A DNA stretch of 64,000 nt from Nocardia fusca NBRC 14340 (GCF_001618425.1 NZ_BDCU01000030.1:1-64000); one strand, 5' to 3'; positions 51,536-61,079 are shown, numbered from the stretch's first letter. Numbers and translations: made by a program. Notes: a model not told the origin generated them from the letters alone.

Positions 51536-52567
51536 TCAGGGATTCAGCCCGGTTCCGTGGATGCCGTGCTCGTCGATGAGGGCGAGCTCGGCATCCGTGA
51601 GTTCCGGGAACTCGAGCGCGGCGAGGTTGTGGTCGAGCTGCGCCGTGCTGCTCGCCCCGATCAGCGCCGAGGTGACCTCGGGCCGCCGCAGCACCCACTG
51701 GAGCGCGAGCTGGGCCAACGACTGGCCCCGGGACGCGGCGATCTTGTTCAGTTCGGCGGTGCGCCGCCGATAGGTTTCGTCGATGGCCTCCGGTGACAGG
51801 AAGGTGCTGTCGGCCGCCCGGGCACCCTCGGGGATGCGCTCGAGGTACTTGTCGGTCAGCAACCCCTGTGCCAGCGGGGAATAGACGATGGCACCGAACC
51901 CGTCGCGCCGCGCGGTATCCAGCAGACCGTTCTGTTCGGGACGGCGGTCGTAGATGGAGTACCGGGCCTGATGAATGAGCAACGGCACGCCCGCGGCCCG
52001 GAGCAGTTCGGCGGCCTCGTGGGCGCGGTCGGGCAGATAGTTGGAGATGCCGATATAGAGCGCCTTGCCCTGCTGTACCGCGCTGACCAGTGCACCCACC
52101 GTTTCTTCCAGCGGGGTCCCGGGGTCGGGGCTGTGGTGGTAGAAGATATCGACGTAGTCGGTGCCGAGATCACGCAGACTGTGGTCGAGCGAGGTGAGCA
52201 GCGATTTGCGGGAGCCACCCTGCAGATAGGGGCTCGGCCCGATCGGATTCCCGGCCTTGGTCGACAGGATGAGTTCGTCCCGGTAGGGCGCGAGATCCTT
52301 GGCGAGCACTCGGCCGAAGTTCTGCTGCGCGGACCGATGCGGCGGTCCGTAGCGATCGGCATTGTCGAAATGGGTGATACCCAGGTCGAAGGCGTGCAGG
52401 ATGATCTCACGCTGGGTCGCGAACGGGTAGTCGGTACCGAACTTCTGCCACAGTCCGAACGAGAACGCGGGCAGGTCGAGGCCGGAGTTGCCGCTGCGCC
52501 GGTAGGGAACTTTCTCGTAACGCTGCTCGGCGGCGGTATAGGTCAGGTCGTAGGGGCCGTAGCTCAT
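51536..52567 (-). CDS. aldo/keto reductase (YghZ-like)
   Basis: A 343-residue NADPH-dependent reductase. HFDNADRYGPPHRSAQQNFG holds the catalytic Asp and Tyr, LILSTKAG the Lys, and FYHHSPD the His. AIVYSPLAQGLLTDKYL is the cofactor loop. The pattern matches the L-glyceraldehyde-3-phosphate reductase branch (YghZ/Tas-like). It probably detoxifies aldehydes or reduces a small carbonyl. It stands alone and converges on the monooxygenase remnant. Confidence 0.88.
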   Translation of the reverse strand: MSYGPYDLTYTAAEQRYEKVPYRRSGNSGLDLPAFSFGLWQKFGTDYPFATQREIILHAFDLGITHFDNADRYGPPHRSAQQNFGRVLAKDLAPYRDELILSTKAGNPIGPSPYLQGGSRKSLLTSLDHSLRDLGTDYVDIFYHHSPDPGTPLEETVGALVSAVQQGKALYIGISNYLPDRAHEAAELLRAAGVPLLIHQARYSIYDRRPEQNGLLDTARRDGFGAIVYSPLAQGLLTDKYLERIPEGARAADSTFLSPEAIDETYRRRTAELNKIAASRGQSLAQLALQWVLRRPEVTSALIGASSTAQLDHNLAALEFPELTDAELALIDEHGIHGTGLNP

Positions 52568-52673
52568 CCGGACAGTTGATCACCCACGCCGCCCCGGGTG
52601 CGACGGGTCGGCTCACCCTGATCGAAATCTCCGCTCGAGGTGGCCGACCACTCGCGGGCAGCACGGCAGTGGC

Positions 52674-53411
52674 TCAGGCCACGCCGCCGTTGACGTAGAG
52701 AACCTGTCCGTCGACCCAGCGGGCCGGACCCGCCAGGAAGGCCACCGTCTCGGCGATATCGGCCGGTTCACCGAGGCGTTCCAGGGGTGACATCTGCGCG
52801 AGTCGTTCGATGGCGGCATCGTCCTTGCCGTCGAGGAACAGCGGAGTCGCGGTGGGGCCCGGGGCGACCACATTGACCGTCACATCGCGACCGCGCAATT
52901 CCCGCGCCAGGACCAGGGTCATCGCCTCCACCGCCCCCTTGCTGGCCGCGTAGGCGGCGTAGCCGGGCTGCTGGAGCCGGATCACCGAACTGGAGAAATT
53001 GATCAGCGCGCCGCCGGGGTTCAGTGTGCGGGCGGCCAGTTGCGAGACGACGAAGGTGCCACGGACATTGGTGCGGTGCATCCGGTCGAATGCGTCGAGA
53101 TCGAATTCGGCCACCGGTCCGAGCAGCATGATGCCCGCGGTGTTGACCACCACGTCGATCCCGCCGAAGCGGTCGGTGATCTCGGTGAACAGCTGCTGCA
53201 TCCGGGCGGGGTCGGCCACATCCCCGCCCATCGCGACGGCGGTCCCGCCGCCACCGGTGATGGCGGAGACGACCTCCCGGGCCCGGCCGGCGTTTCCGGC
53301 GTAGTGGACCACCACCGTCGTCCCGTCTGCGGCGAGACGCTCGGCCACCGCCCGTCCGATACCACCGGAACCGCCGGTGACCAGGGCGATGCGATCGGAC
53401 GACGTGGGCAC
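52674..53411 (-). CDS. short-chain dehydrogenase/reductase
   Basis: A 245-residue SDR. It has the TGGSGGIGRAVAERL cofactor motif, VVNTAGI, the catalytic Ser in INFSSSV and YAAYAASKGAVE, and ends PARWVDGQVLYVNGGVA. GTG at 53411 is preceded by AGGAGG at ideal spacing, and the frame beyond it to 53735 is non-coding. It would reduce a ketone or oxidise an alcohol. It may belong to the catabolic regulon that starts on its right, but has its own upstream region. Confidence 0.88.
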   Translation of the reverse strand: MPTSSDRIALVTGGSGGIGRAVAERLAADGTTVVVHYAGNAGRAREVVSAITGGGGTAVAMGGDVADPARMQQLFTEITDRFGGIDVVVNTAGIMLLGPVAEFDLDAFDRMHRTNVRGTFVVSQLAARTLNPGGALINFSSSVIRLQQPGYAAYAASKGAVEAMTLVLARELRGRDVTVNVVAPGPTATPLFLDGKDDAAIERLAQMSPLERLGEPADIAETVAFLAGPARWVDGQVLYVNGGVA

Positions 53412-53691
53412 GAGGACCTCCTGGGACGACAGCGGGGTGCGGCACCGGGGCGGCGGCGCGCACGAGTTCCGCGTCGATCCTCGCACCGGCCACCGTGATC
53501 GACCTCCGACACGCGGACAGAACGCCCGGCGATCACCGCACTGTTCGATCCGGCCGCACGGACGGGGTGCCGGCCGGCCCACCATCAGACCGACCACCGG
53601 GAATGCTGCCATCGTCCCCCGCCGCGGCGGCCGCGGTCCCCCGGTTGGCCGCAGCTCGGGCCGAAACCCCGCCGCGCCCCGGTACCGTCGT

Positions 53692-54330
53692 TCAGGCCCC
53701 GGAAAGATCCGCCGACAGATCCCTGGCCTCGACACCCTCCGGCAGTTGAACCTCCTCGATCGGCTCCGGCCGATCGTCGTACTCGAGCCGCAGGGCCCGG
53801 CAGATCGTCGCGTGCATGTCGTACAGCGTGGTGATGTAGGTGAGTTCGAGGATCTCCTGATCGCTCAGCGCACCGCGCAGCACCTCGAAAACCTCGTCGG
53901 GGACTCGGCCGCCGTCGTAGACGAGCCCGTCGGTGTAGGCCAGCACAGCCCGCTCGAGCGGGGAGAAGACATCGCTGACCTGCCAGTGCGGGATGGCCGT
54001 GATCTTCGCCTCGGGCACCCCCAGCGAACGCATCTGCTTGCAGTGCTGGGAGAAGACGAACTGACTGCCGCGGGCGAAACCGGCCCGGCTCTGACCGAGT
54101 TCGCGCAGGGCCGGGTCCAGGGTTGCGTTGCGGTAGACGGCGAAACCCCGTACCGCGTGCCGGAACACCTCGGGTGACTGGGCGAAGACCGTCCACCAGT
54201 CGCCGGGGGTGGCATGGACGGTGCCGTGGTCGACGGCCGGATCTTTGTCCGGGCCGAAGAGCCGGTCGTAATAGAACAGGATTCGCTCGTCGGTGACTTC
54301 GGCACGGGGTACTTCACGCAACCTGGGCAC
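53692..54330 (-). CDS. carboxymuconolactone decarboxylase-family (AhpD-like) protein
   Basis: A 212-residue helical protein of the CMD/AhpD fold: VFAQSPEVFRHAVRGFAVYR, RGSQFVFSQHCKQMRSLGVP, FSPLERAVLAYTDGLV and LSDQEILELTYITTLYDM. The single Cys in QHCK stands where AhpD has its CxxC, so classic peroxidase chemistry is unlikely. It lies downstream of the VOC gene on the same strand, 18 bases after its stop, so the two are probably cotranscribed. Confidence 0.8.
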   Translation of the reverse strand: MPRLREVPRAEVTDERILFYYDRLFGPDKDPAVDHGTVHATPGDWWTVFAQSPEVFRHAVRGFAVYRNATLDPALRELGQSRAGFARGSQFVFSQHCKQMRSLGVPEAKITAIPHWQVSDVFSPLERAVLAYTDGLVYDGGRVPDEVFEVLRGALSDQEILELTYITTLYDMHATICRALRLEYDDRPEPIEEVQLPEGVEARDLSADLSGA

Positions 54331-54348
54331 GGTGGCGCTCCTTTCGGC

Positions 54349-54915
54349 TCAGTGCGCCGCGGGGACGCGGCGGTCGGCGGCGGTCTTCGGTTCGTGCGAG
54401 ATATCGGCTTCGGTGAAGGTCCTGGTCCAGCAGGCGAATTCGAGCAGTACGCCGTCGGGGTCCTGGAAGTAGAACGAGCGCACGAAGGTGCCCGGGTGCA
54501 CCTCCCGGGAGACTCCGGCGCGGCTGTCGTCGTGATTGAGCACGCGACTGACCTCGATCCCCTCGGCCCGCAACCGCTCGTAGTACTCGTCGAACTTCTC
54601 CGGTGGTACGGCGAAGGCGACGTGGTTCATCGAACCCACCGCGCTCACGAGTTCGCCGGCGTCGGGCAGACCCTTGGGTGCCGCCACGCCCGGCGCCGCG
54701 TCGGGTGCGTCGGCGAGCCAGAAGAAGGCGAGCGTATTGCCGTTACCGCAGTCGAAGAAGAAGTGCTGCCCCAGATCTCCGGGCAGTTCGATGGTTTTGA
54801 TCAGTGGCATACCGAGTACACCCGTATAGAAATCGATGGTCCGGCGCATATCGGAGCAGACCAGCGCCAGATGGTTGATCCCGCGTAGCTCGTACCTCGG
54901 GTTGGGGGCGTTCAT
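54349..54915 (-). CDS. VOC-family protein (extradiol dioxygenase/glyoxalase type)
   Basis: A 188-residue protein with VOC motifs: GINHLALVCSDMRRTIDFYT, HFFFDCGNGNTLAFFWLAD, MNHVAFAVPPEKFDEYYERL and FYFQDPDGVLLEFACW. Metal ligands are His in NHLAL, His in NHVAF and Glu in LLEFA. It likely acts on a ring or keto compound in the regulon. The ATG at 54915 diverges from the TetR gene; the palindrome at 54990-55003 lies between them. Confidence 0.85.
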   Translation of the reverse strand: MNAPNPRYELRGINHLALVCSDMRRTIDFYTGVLGMPLIKTIELPGDLGQHFFFDCGNGNTLAFFWLADAPDAAPGVAAPKGLPDAGELVSAVGSMNHVAFAVPPEKFDEYYERLRAEGIEVSRVLNHDDSRAGVSREVHPGTFVRSFYFQDPDGVLLEFACWTRTFTEADISHEPKTAADRRVPAAH

Positions 54916-54989
54916 CGCAATCCTTCCTATGGGCGACAATGTCGCGTGAGCGGCCGTTCCGGCGGTCGCCGCAGGAGCAAAACATGACT

Positions 54990-55003
54990 TGACAGTCATG
55001 TCA
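54990..55003. promoter_or_regulatory. TetR-regulon operator, site 1
   Basis: TGACAGTCATGTCA, perfect dyad TGACA-N4-TGTCA, 22 bases before the TetR start and 75 before the divergent VOC start. The identical 14 bases occur at 63660-63673 before the cyclase gene. Confidence 0.8.
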
Positions 55004-55024
55004 GCTTCGGGAATAGTCTGTCCC

Positions 55025-55657
55025 GTGGCGAAGTCATCTGTCAACAGTTCCCCCGCCTCGGTCGACACCCTGACCCCGCGGGGACGCAAGACGCGTGACG
55101 CTCTGCTGGACGCGGCCCGCCGCGTCTTCGAGACGGTGGGATTCCTGGATGCGCGGGTGGAACTGATCGCCCAGGAGGCCGGGGTCTCCTACGGCACCTT
55201 CTACCGGTACTTCGAATCGAAGGACGATGTCTTCGGGGAACTGAGCAACCGGCTCTTCGAGGATATGCACCGGCGCGAGCCCGCGGCGGCCGATCTCTCC
55301 CCCGCCGAGCGGCTGATCGCCTCGAACCGGTCCTACTACCAGGCCTACCGGCGTAACGCGCCCCTGATGGCGATCATCGAACAGGTCGCGACCTTCAACG
55401 AGGAGTTCCGGCTGCTCCGGCACGAGCACCGCCGCCAGCTGATCGATCGCACGGCCCGCGCGATCTCCCGCTGGCAGTCCGAAGGCCTGGTCCCCACCGG
55501 CCTCGACCCCGAGCTGGCCGCCCGCGCCATGTCCGCCATGGTGGACCACACCCTGTACCTGTGGCTGATCCAGGGCGAGGACGCCGACGAGGAGGCACTG
55601 CTCGCGACCCTCGATCAGATGTGCGTCGGCGCACTCCATCTCGACCGAGCGCCCTGA
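55025..55657 (+). CDS. TetR-family transcriptional regulator of catabolic regulon
   Basis: A 210-residue repressor starting at GTG 55025; the longer frame from 54989 would run over the operator. The helix-turn-helix is DAARRVFETVGFLDARVELI with AQEAGVSYGTFYRYFESKDD. The C-terminal domain is helical and ligand-binding. Its own promoter and that of the VOC gene share operator site 1, and the same palindrome precedes the cyclase gene, so it probably controls the whole block from 52674 to 63630 (inference). Confidence 0.88.
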   Translation: MAKSSVNSSPASVDTLTPRGRKTRDALLDAARRVFETVGFLDARVELIAQEAGVSYGTFYRYFESKDDVFGELSNRLFEDMHRREPAAADLSPAERLIASNRSYYQAYRRNAPLMAIIEQVATFNEEFRLLRHEHRRQLIDRTARAISRWQSEGLVPTGLDPELAARAMSAMVDHTLYLWLIQGEDADEEALLATLDQMCVGALHLDRAP

Positions 55658-55774
55658 CCGGCACAGACGCGTCGTACCGCACGAACCCGGCCTCCTGGTG
55701 GGATCTCCCCGTCCGACCCGACGCCTCGTTCGCTACGACAGCTCCCACCCCCTGCCGTTTCGAGGAGGCAAGTA

Positions 55775-57034
55775 ATGACAACGGATTCGCGACCCGGCGC
55801 GGACGCGCCGCCGCGCGGCCCGCTCGAGGGCTATCGCGTCCTGGAACTGGGGACGCTCATCGCGGGGCCCTACTGCGGCCGGCTACTCGGTGACCTCGGC
55901 GCGGATGTCATCAAGATCGAAGCGCCGGACCGGCCCGACCCGTTACGCGAATGGGGTCAGGCCGAAGGCGGCCACCAGTATTTCTGGACGGTCCACGCCC
56001 GCAACAAGCGTTGCGTCGGCATCGACCTGCGGACCGATACGGGCCGCGAGATCTTCCTCGAACTGGCCCGCACCGCCGATGTGGTGGTGGAAAGCTTCCG
56101 GCCGGGGACGCTGGAGCGCTGGGGAATCGGCTACGACGTGCTGACCGCGGTCTCGCCCGGGCTCGTACTCGCCCGGGTCTCGGGCTACGGCCAGACCGGG
56201 CCCTATTCTTCCCGGCCGGGCTACGCCTCGGTCGCCGAGGGCGTCAGCGGTCTCCGGTACCTCAACGGCTTTCCGGGCCAGGCCCCACCCCGTATCGCCC
56301 TGTCGCTGGGCGACAGCCTCGCCGGGATGTTCGCCTTCCAGGGCGTCCTGGCCGCCCTCCTGGTGCGGGAACGCACCGGCCGCGGGCAGATCGTCGACGC
56401 GGCGCTCACCGAGGCATCCCTCGCGATCCAGGAATCCACGGTGCCCGACTACCACAAGACCGGGCATATCAGGCAGCCGTCGGGAACCCGGCTGGACCGG
56501 ATCGCGCCCTCGAATCTGTACCGCGCCAAAGACGGTCTGTGGGTCATCATCGCGGCCAACCAGGACACCGTGTTCGGGCGGCTGGCAGCAGCCATGGGCC
56601 GCCCCGAACTCGCGACCGACCCCCGCTATATCGACCACACCGCGCGCGGCCGCAACCAGGACGAACTCGACGAGATCATCGCGGCATGGGCGGTGGAGTT
56701 CACCGCGGCCGAACTCATCGACCTGCTGGCCGCGGCCGGTGTCGTGGCCGGACCGGTCAACACGGTCGCCGAGGTGATGGCCGACCCACAGTTCCTCGCC
56801 CGCGATCTTTTCGTCGATCACCGCGATCCCTCGGCCGAGCCCGCCGACCCCGGATACGACCCGATACCGGTGAAAGGCGTCGGCGTGGTACCAAAATTGA
56901 GCGAGACACCGGGCGGTGTCCGCTGGGGCGGACCCGGTCGCCCGGGTACCCATACCGATGAGGTCCTCGGCGAAATCCTCGGCTACACCCCCGACCGACT
57001 CGGCGAACTGCACGCGCAGGGAACCATCGCATGA
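55775..57034 (+). CDS. CaiB/BaiF-family CoA-transferase
   Basis: A 419-residue class III CoA-transferase. LELGTLIAGPYCGRLLGDLG with ADVIKIE is the N-terminal signature. Asp180 in LSLGDSLAGM fits the catalytic aspartate. NKRCVGIDLRTDTGREIFLE and VVAGPVNTVAEVMADPQFLA follow. It would activate an organic acid by CoA transfer in the pathway. GAGG precedes the ATG. Its stop overlaps the lyase start. Confidence 0.9.
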   Translation: MTTDSRPGADAPPRGPLEGYRVLELGTLIAGPYCGRLLGDLGADVIKIEAPDRPDPLREWGQAEGGHQYFWTVHARNKRCVGIDLRTDTGREIFLELARTADVVVESFRPGTLERWGIGYDVLTAVSPGLVLARVSGYGQTGPYSSRPGYASVAEGVSGLRYLNGFPGQAPPRIALSLGDSLAGMFAFQGVLAALLVRERTGRGQIVDAALTEASLAIQESTVPDYHKTGHIRQPSGTRLDRIAPSNLYRAKDGLWVIIAANQDTVFGRLAAAMGRPELATDPRYIDHTARGRNQDELDEIIAAWAVEFTAAELIDLLAAAGVVAGPVNTVAEVMADPQFLARDLFVDHRDPSAEPADPGYDPIPVKGVGVVPKLSETPGGVRWGGPGRPGTHTDEVLGEILGYTPDRLGELHAQGTIA

Positions 57035-57951
57035 CCGCCCCGGCACAGGTCGATATCCGCGAGGTCGGGCCGCGTGACGGGCTGCAGATCGAGGCGCCCG
57101 TCACCACCGAGGCCAAACTCGAACTGATCGCGGCACTGGCGGCCACGGGAGTCGGCCGGATCGAGGTCACCTCGTTCGTGTCCCCGCGCGCCATACCGGC
57201 GCTCGCCGATGCCGAACTGGTCGCCGCCCGGCTACACCGCTGGCCGGACGTGACGTTCTCGGCTCTGGTCGCCGGACCGGGCGGGGTCCGCCGGGCGCTC
57301 GCCGCGGGCGTGACCCGGCTCGAGTACGTGGTGTCGGCTTCCGATGCGCACAGTGTCGCCAATGTCGACCGGACCAGCGAAGAGTCGATCGCCCTGATCG
57401 ACCCCGTCGCCGAGATGGTCCACCGCGCGGGCGGCGAGCTGGAGGTGATCATCGCGATCGCCTTCGACTGCCCCTTCGACGGCCCTACCCCGCCGCACCG
57501 GGTCGCCGAGATCGCGGCGCGCGCCCGGGCGGCCGGCGCCGACAGTCTCTCGGTCGCCGACACCGTCGGCACGGCCACCCCGCGCCGGACCGCCGAGGTC
57601 GTCGACCTGGTCCACGCCGCGGTCCCCGGAGTGGAGATCGGGCTGCATCTGCACAACACCCGGGGACAGGGCCTGGCCAACGCGTGGTCGGGTTATCTGC
57701 ACGGGGTCCGCCGATTCGACGCGGCTGCGGGCGGTTTCGGCGGCTGCCCCTTCGCGCCCGGTGCCGGCGGCAATATCGCGACCGAGGAACTGGTCTACCT
57801 GTTCGAGGACAGCGGTATCGCCACCGGCATCGATCTGCCGGCGACCCTCGCCGCAGCGAGCCTGGCCGCCGATCTGCTCGGCAAGACCGCCGACAGCAAT
57901 CTGCTCCGCGCCGGTGGGCGCCTGCACCCCTCGTCCGCGCCCGGGCGCTGA
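57031..57951 (+). CDS. hydroxymethylglutaryl-CoA lyase-like protein
   Basis: A 306-residue barrel enzyme. VDIREVGPRDGLQIEAP carries the catalytic Arg and Asp. HLHNTRGQGLAN gives the metal His pair, and GGCPFAPGAGGNIATEELV holds the catalytic Cys. It cleaves a 3-hydroxy-3-methylacyl-CoA, as in leucine or terpenoid (citronellol-type) degradation. Coupled to the CoA-transferase by ATGA overlap. Confidence 0.9.
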   Translation: MTAPAQVDIREVGPRDGLQIEAPVTTEAKLELIAALAATGVGRIEVTSFVSPRAIPALADAELVAARLHRWPDVTFSALVAGPGGVRRALAAGVTRLEYVVSASDAHSVANVDRTSEESIALIDPVAEMVHRAGGELEVIIAIAFDCPFDGPTPPHRVAEIAARARAAGADSLSVADTVGTATPRRTAEVVDLVHAAVPGVEIGLHLHNTRGQGLANAWSGYLHGVRRFDAAAGGFGGCPFAPGAGGNIATEELVYLFEDSGIATGIDLPATLAAASLAADLLGKTADSNLLRAGGRLHPSSAPGR

Positions 57952-57999
57952 ACACCGCCGGGGCCATGCCACCGGTCATGCCGAAAGAAGAGGACATCG

Positions 58000-58383
58000 A
58001 TGAACGATCTGGCCGATCGTTTCTTCGCCGCCGTCAGCGCGGGCGATGAAGCGACCCTGACCGAGCTGTACGCGCCCGACGCCCGGATCTGGCACAACGA
58101 CAAGGGCACCGAGGAAACCGTCACCGAGAATCTGCGGGTCCTGCGCTGGCTCTCGCGCACCCTCGTGGACATGCGCTACGAGGACATCCGCCGGTACCCG
58201 CTGCCCGCCGGCTTCGCCCAGCAGCACGTCCTGCGCGGCGAACTCCCCGGATACGGGCTGCTCGAGGTGGCGGCGTGTCTGTTCGTCGAGGTCCGGGACG
58301 GACGCATCGCCCGCATCGCCGAATACGTCGACTCGGCGGCGACCCGGCCGCTGCGCGAGTTCACCACCGGCCGGAAGGGATGA
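58000..58383 (+). CDS. SnoaL/NTF2-like protein
   Basis: A 127-residue NTF2-fold protein (LADRFFAAVSAGDEATLTEL with YAPDARIWHN, then LPGYGLLEVAACLFVEVRDG and RIARIAEYVDS). Members are small isomerases or hydrolases in polyketide and aromatic pathways. It lies between the lyase and the acyl-CoA dehydrogenase and overlaps the latter by 4 bases, so it is part of the same operon. Confidence 0.8.
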   Translation: MNDLADRFFAAVSAGDEATLTELYAPDARIWHNDKGTEETVTENLRVLRWLSRTLVDMRYEDIRRYPLPAGFAQQHVLRGELPGYGLLEVAACLFVEVRDGRIARIAEYVDSAATRPLREFTTGRKG

Positions 58384-59558
58384 CGACGATGGATACCCGG
58401 CTCACCGAACTCACCGCGCGGATGCGCGGGTTCATCGACGACGAGGTCATCCCCCGGGAACCGGTGCTCGCCCGGGACGACGACACCGCGCGGGAGGCGC
58501 TCGCCGGTCTGCGCGCACGAGCGAAGGAACTCGGTCTCTGGGCACTCGGCCATCCCGCCGAGGTGGGCGGCGGCGGCCTGCCGTTCCTCGATTTCGTCTA
58601 CCTCAACGAGATCATCGGCCGCTCGGAGTTCGGGCAGCTGGCGGTCGGTTCGGTCACCATGCAGGACACGATCATGCTGCATCTGCACGGCACCGAGGAA
58701 CAGCGCCGGCGCTGGATCCCCGGGTTGGTGTCCGGGGATATCCTGCCGTCGGTCGGGCTCACCGAACCCGAGGTCGCGGGCTCGGACCCGACGCTGATCG
58801 AGACCCGCGCCGTACCCGACGGCGACAGCTGGGTGATCAACGGGCACAAATGGTTCACCACCGGAGCGGAGCAGGCGGCGTTGTGCACCGTGTTCGCCCG
58901 CACCGAACCCGACAGCGCGCCCCGGCACGCCCGGATCAGCGCGATCATCGTGCCGAGCGATACGCCGGGTTTCGAGATCGTGCGCTCGATCCCGACGATG
59001 GGACACGACCCCAGTGATCATTACGAGGTCCGTCTCACCGACGTCCGCGTCCCCCTGGACAGTCTGCTCGGCGAACGCGGCAAGGGCTTCGCGGTGGCCC
59101 AGGACCGGCTCGGTGCCGGTCGGATCTTCCACGGTATGCGCTGGCTCGGCCAGGCCCAGCGCGCCTACGAACTGATGTGCGCCCGTGCCAACACCCGCTT
59201 CGCGCACGGGTCGCTGCTCGCGGAGAAGGGCGAGATCCACCGCTATATCGCCGAATCCGCCGCCCAGATCCACGCGGCGCGGCTCATGACCCTCGACGCC
59301 GCGCGGGCGATGGACGCCGGAGCGGACTATCGCGTACGTGTCGGCCTGGTGAAGTTCTGGGGCGCCCGGATGCTGCACGATGTCATCGATCGCGCCATCC
59401 AGGTACACGGCGCGCTCGGCCTCACCGCCGATACTCCGCTGGAGCGGATGTACCGGCAGGCACGCTACGCGCGCGTCTACGACGGCCCCGACGAGGTGCA
59501 CCGGATGTCCACCGCGCGGCGCCTGTTGCGCGACCCCGGGGCCGCACCGTGGCTGTGA
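58380..59558 (+). CDS. acyl-CoA dehydrogenase
   Basis: A 392-residue FAD enzyme. SVGLTEPEVAGSDPT and WVINGHKWFTTGAEQAA are the flavin and substrate signatures. GRIFHGMRWLGQAQRAYELM and VHGALGLTADTPLERMYRQA near the end match the ACAD10/11-like branch. It would desaturate the CoA thioester. A phosphotransferase gene follows with stop-start overlap, the same pairing as in ACAD10/ACAD11. Confidence 0.9.
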   Translation: MTTMDTRLTELTARMRGFIDDEVIPREPVLARDDDTAREALAGLRARAKELGLWALGHPAEVGGGGLPFLDFVYLNEIIGRSEFGQLAVGSVTMQDTIMLHLHGTEEQRRRWIPGLVSGDILPSVGLTEPEVAGSDPTLIETRAVPDGDSWVINGHKWFTTGAEQAALCTVFARTEPDSAPRHARISAIIVPSDTPGFEIVRSIPTMGHDPSDHYEVRLTDVRVPLDSLLGERGKGFAVAQDRLGAGRIFHGMRWLGQAQRAYELMCARANTRFAHGSLLAEKGEIHRYIAESAAQIHAARLMTLDAARAMDAGADYRVRVGLVKFWGARMLHDVIDRAIQVHGALGLTADTPLERMYRQARYARVYDGPDEVHRMSTARRLLRDPGAAPWL

Positions 59559-60919
59559 CGACGCCGTCGGCCACACTCGCCGAAGGAGTACGTGCCGTCC
59601 TCGCCGCCGCCACCGGCACCGAACTCACGGGCGCCGAGGTGCGCCGGCTCACGGGCGGCGCCAGCCGCGAGATCTACGCGGTGCGCGCTACCGATCACAC
59701 CGGCCGCGAGAGCACCGCGGTGCTGCGCCGGGACCCGCCGGGCCGGGGCGAGATCGACCGGATGCGGGCCGAAGTGGCGTGTCTGCGCGCCGCGGCCGGG
59801 GCCGGGGTGCCGGTTCCCGAGGTACTCGCCTCCGGGGACACCGCGCCCGGTATCGATGCCCCGTACCTGCTGATGAACACCGTCCCCGGCGAGTCGATCC
59901 CGCGCAAGCTGCAGCGTGATCCCGGCTTCGCCGCCGTCCGTGCGCATCTCGCCGAGGATTTCGGCTACGTGCTGGGGCTGGTCCATCGCACACCGGTGAC
60001 GACGCTCACCGCGCTCGACGACCGTGATCCCCTGGACGCCATCGAAAGAACCTATCGGGACCTGGCCGAACCCCGGCCCACGGTGGAACTCGGCCTGCGC
60101 TGGCTGCGCGACAACCCGCCACCCGATCGAGCGGCCTGCCTCGTGCACGGCGATTTCCGGCTCGGTAACCTGCTGATCGACGCCGACGGCATCCGGGGCG
60201 TACTCGACTGGGAACTGGCCCATCTCGGCAACCCGATCGAGGACCTGGGCTGGCTCTGTGTTCGTGCCTGGCGCTTCGGCGCGGCGGCACCGGTGGGCGG
60301 GCTCGGCTCCAGAGACCAGCTCCTGGACGGCTACCAGCGGGCCACCGGCGACCGGCCGTCGCCGGCCGAACTGCACTGGTGGGAAGTCTTCGGCACACTG
60401 AAATGGCTGGTGTTGAGCCGATTCCAGGCCGAACGCCATCTCGGCGGCGCCGAACATTCGCTCGAACTGGCCGCCATCGGGCGCCGGGTCTGCGAATCCG
60501 AGTACGACCTGCTCGACGTTCTCGGCCTGCTCGAAGCCTTTCCCGGCGACAGCGCACCGCAGGCCCCGGCGCCGACGGTCCACGATCGCCCGGACCTCAC
60601 CGAGATCCTGGAGCTCGTGACGGAGACACTCACCGGGGAGATCGGCCCGGCTCTGCCGGAGGACGCTACCGCGCAACGCTATCTGCTGCGTATCTGTGCG
60701 TCCCTGCTGCAGATCGGCGGCCGGGAACTGCGAGCCGGTGCCGGGCCCTCGGACCGGGTGCGCGATCTGCTGCGCGCCCTGGACTGTCCCTCCGAGGCGG
60801 CCCTGGCCGAACGACTGCATGCGGGCACTCTCGCCGGCCGGGACGCGCGGGTCCGCGTCGCGGTGACCGCCGCTGTCGAGGCGAGGCTGCGGGTTTCGAA
60901 TCCGCGCCGGCTCGGCTGA
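59555..60919 (+). CDS. APH-family phosphotransferase fused to DUF6285
   Basis: A 454-residue protein. The N-terminal part (about 1-340) is an aminoglycoside-phosphotransferase-type kinase: LTGGASREIYAVRA, the catalytic LVHGDFRLGNLLID and the metal motif VLDWELAHLGNPIEDLGWLC. The last about 105 residues (DLTEILELVTETLTGEIGPA, LLRICASLLQIGGRELRAG) match DUF6285, which is normally a separate gene next to such kinases. Kinases beside acyl-CoA dehydrogenases can phosphorylate 4-hydroxyacyl-CoA so that the phosphate can be eliminated. GTG 59555 overlaps the dehydrogenase stop. Confidence 0.85.
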   Translation: MTTPSATLAEGVRAVLAAATGTELTGAEVRRLTGGASREIYAVRATDHTGRESTAVLRRDPPGRGEIDRMRAEVACLRAAAGAGVPVPEVLASGDTAPGIDAPYLLMNTVPGESIPRKLQRDPGFAAVRAHLAEDFGYVLGLVHRTPVTTLTALDDRDPLDAIERTYRDLAEPRPTVELGLRWLRDNPPPDRAACLVHGDFRLGNLLIDADGIRGVLDWELAHLGNPIEDLGWLCVRAWRFGAAAPVGGLGSRDQLLDGYQRATGDRPSPAELHWWEVFGTLKWLVLSRFQAERHLGGAEHSLELAAIGRRVCESEYDLLDVLGLLEAFPGDSAPQAPAPTVHDRPDLTEILELVTETLTGEIGPALPEDATAQRYLLRICASLLQIGGRELRAGAGPSDRVRDLLRALDCPSEAALAERLHAGTLAGRDARVRVAVTAAVEARLRVSNPRRLG

Positions 60920-60932
60920 CCCGGACCACACA

Positions 60933-60972
60933 CGCTGCCGGACGATCCCCGCCCCGGGACCGTCCGGCAGCG
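60933..60972. terminator. hairpin 1 between convergent operons
   Basis: Perfect 12-bp stem cgctgccggacg/cgtccggcagcg, 13 bases after the phosphotransferase stop. Confidence 0.7.
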
Positions 60973-61007
60973 CGTCGTCGGATCGGGCCTCCCGCGCACC
61001 TCACGAC

Positions 61008-61049
61008 GAAGGACCCGGTTCCGGCTGTACAGCCGGAACCGGGTCCTTC
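61008..61049. terminator. hairpin 2: 42-bp perfect palindrome
   Basis: A 21-bp arm beginning gaaggacccggttccggctg and its exact complement, followed by gccttttgcg. A strong bidirectional terminator between the convergent phosphotransferase and acyl-CoA synthetase genes. Confidence 0.85.
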
Positions 61050-61079
61050 GCCTTTTGCGCACCGGGTCGCCCCTGCTGC

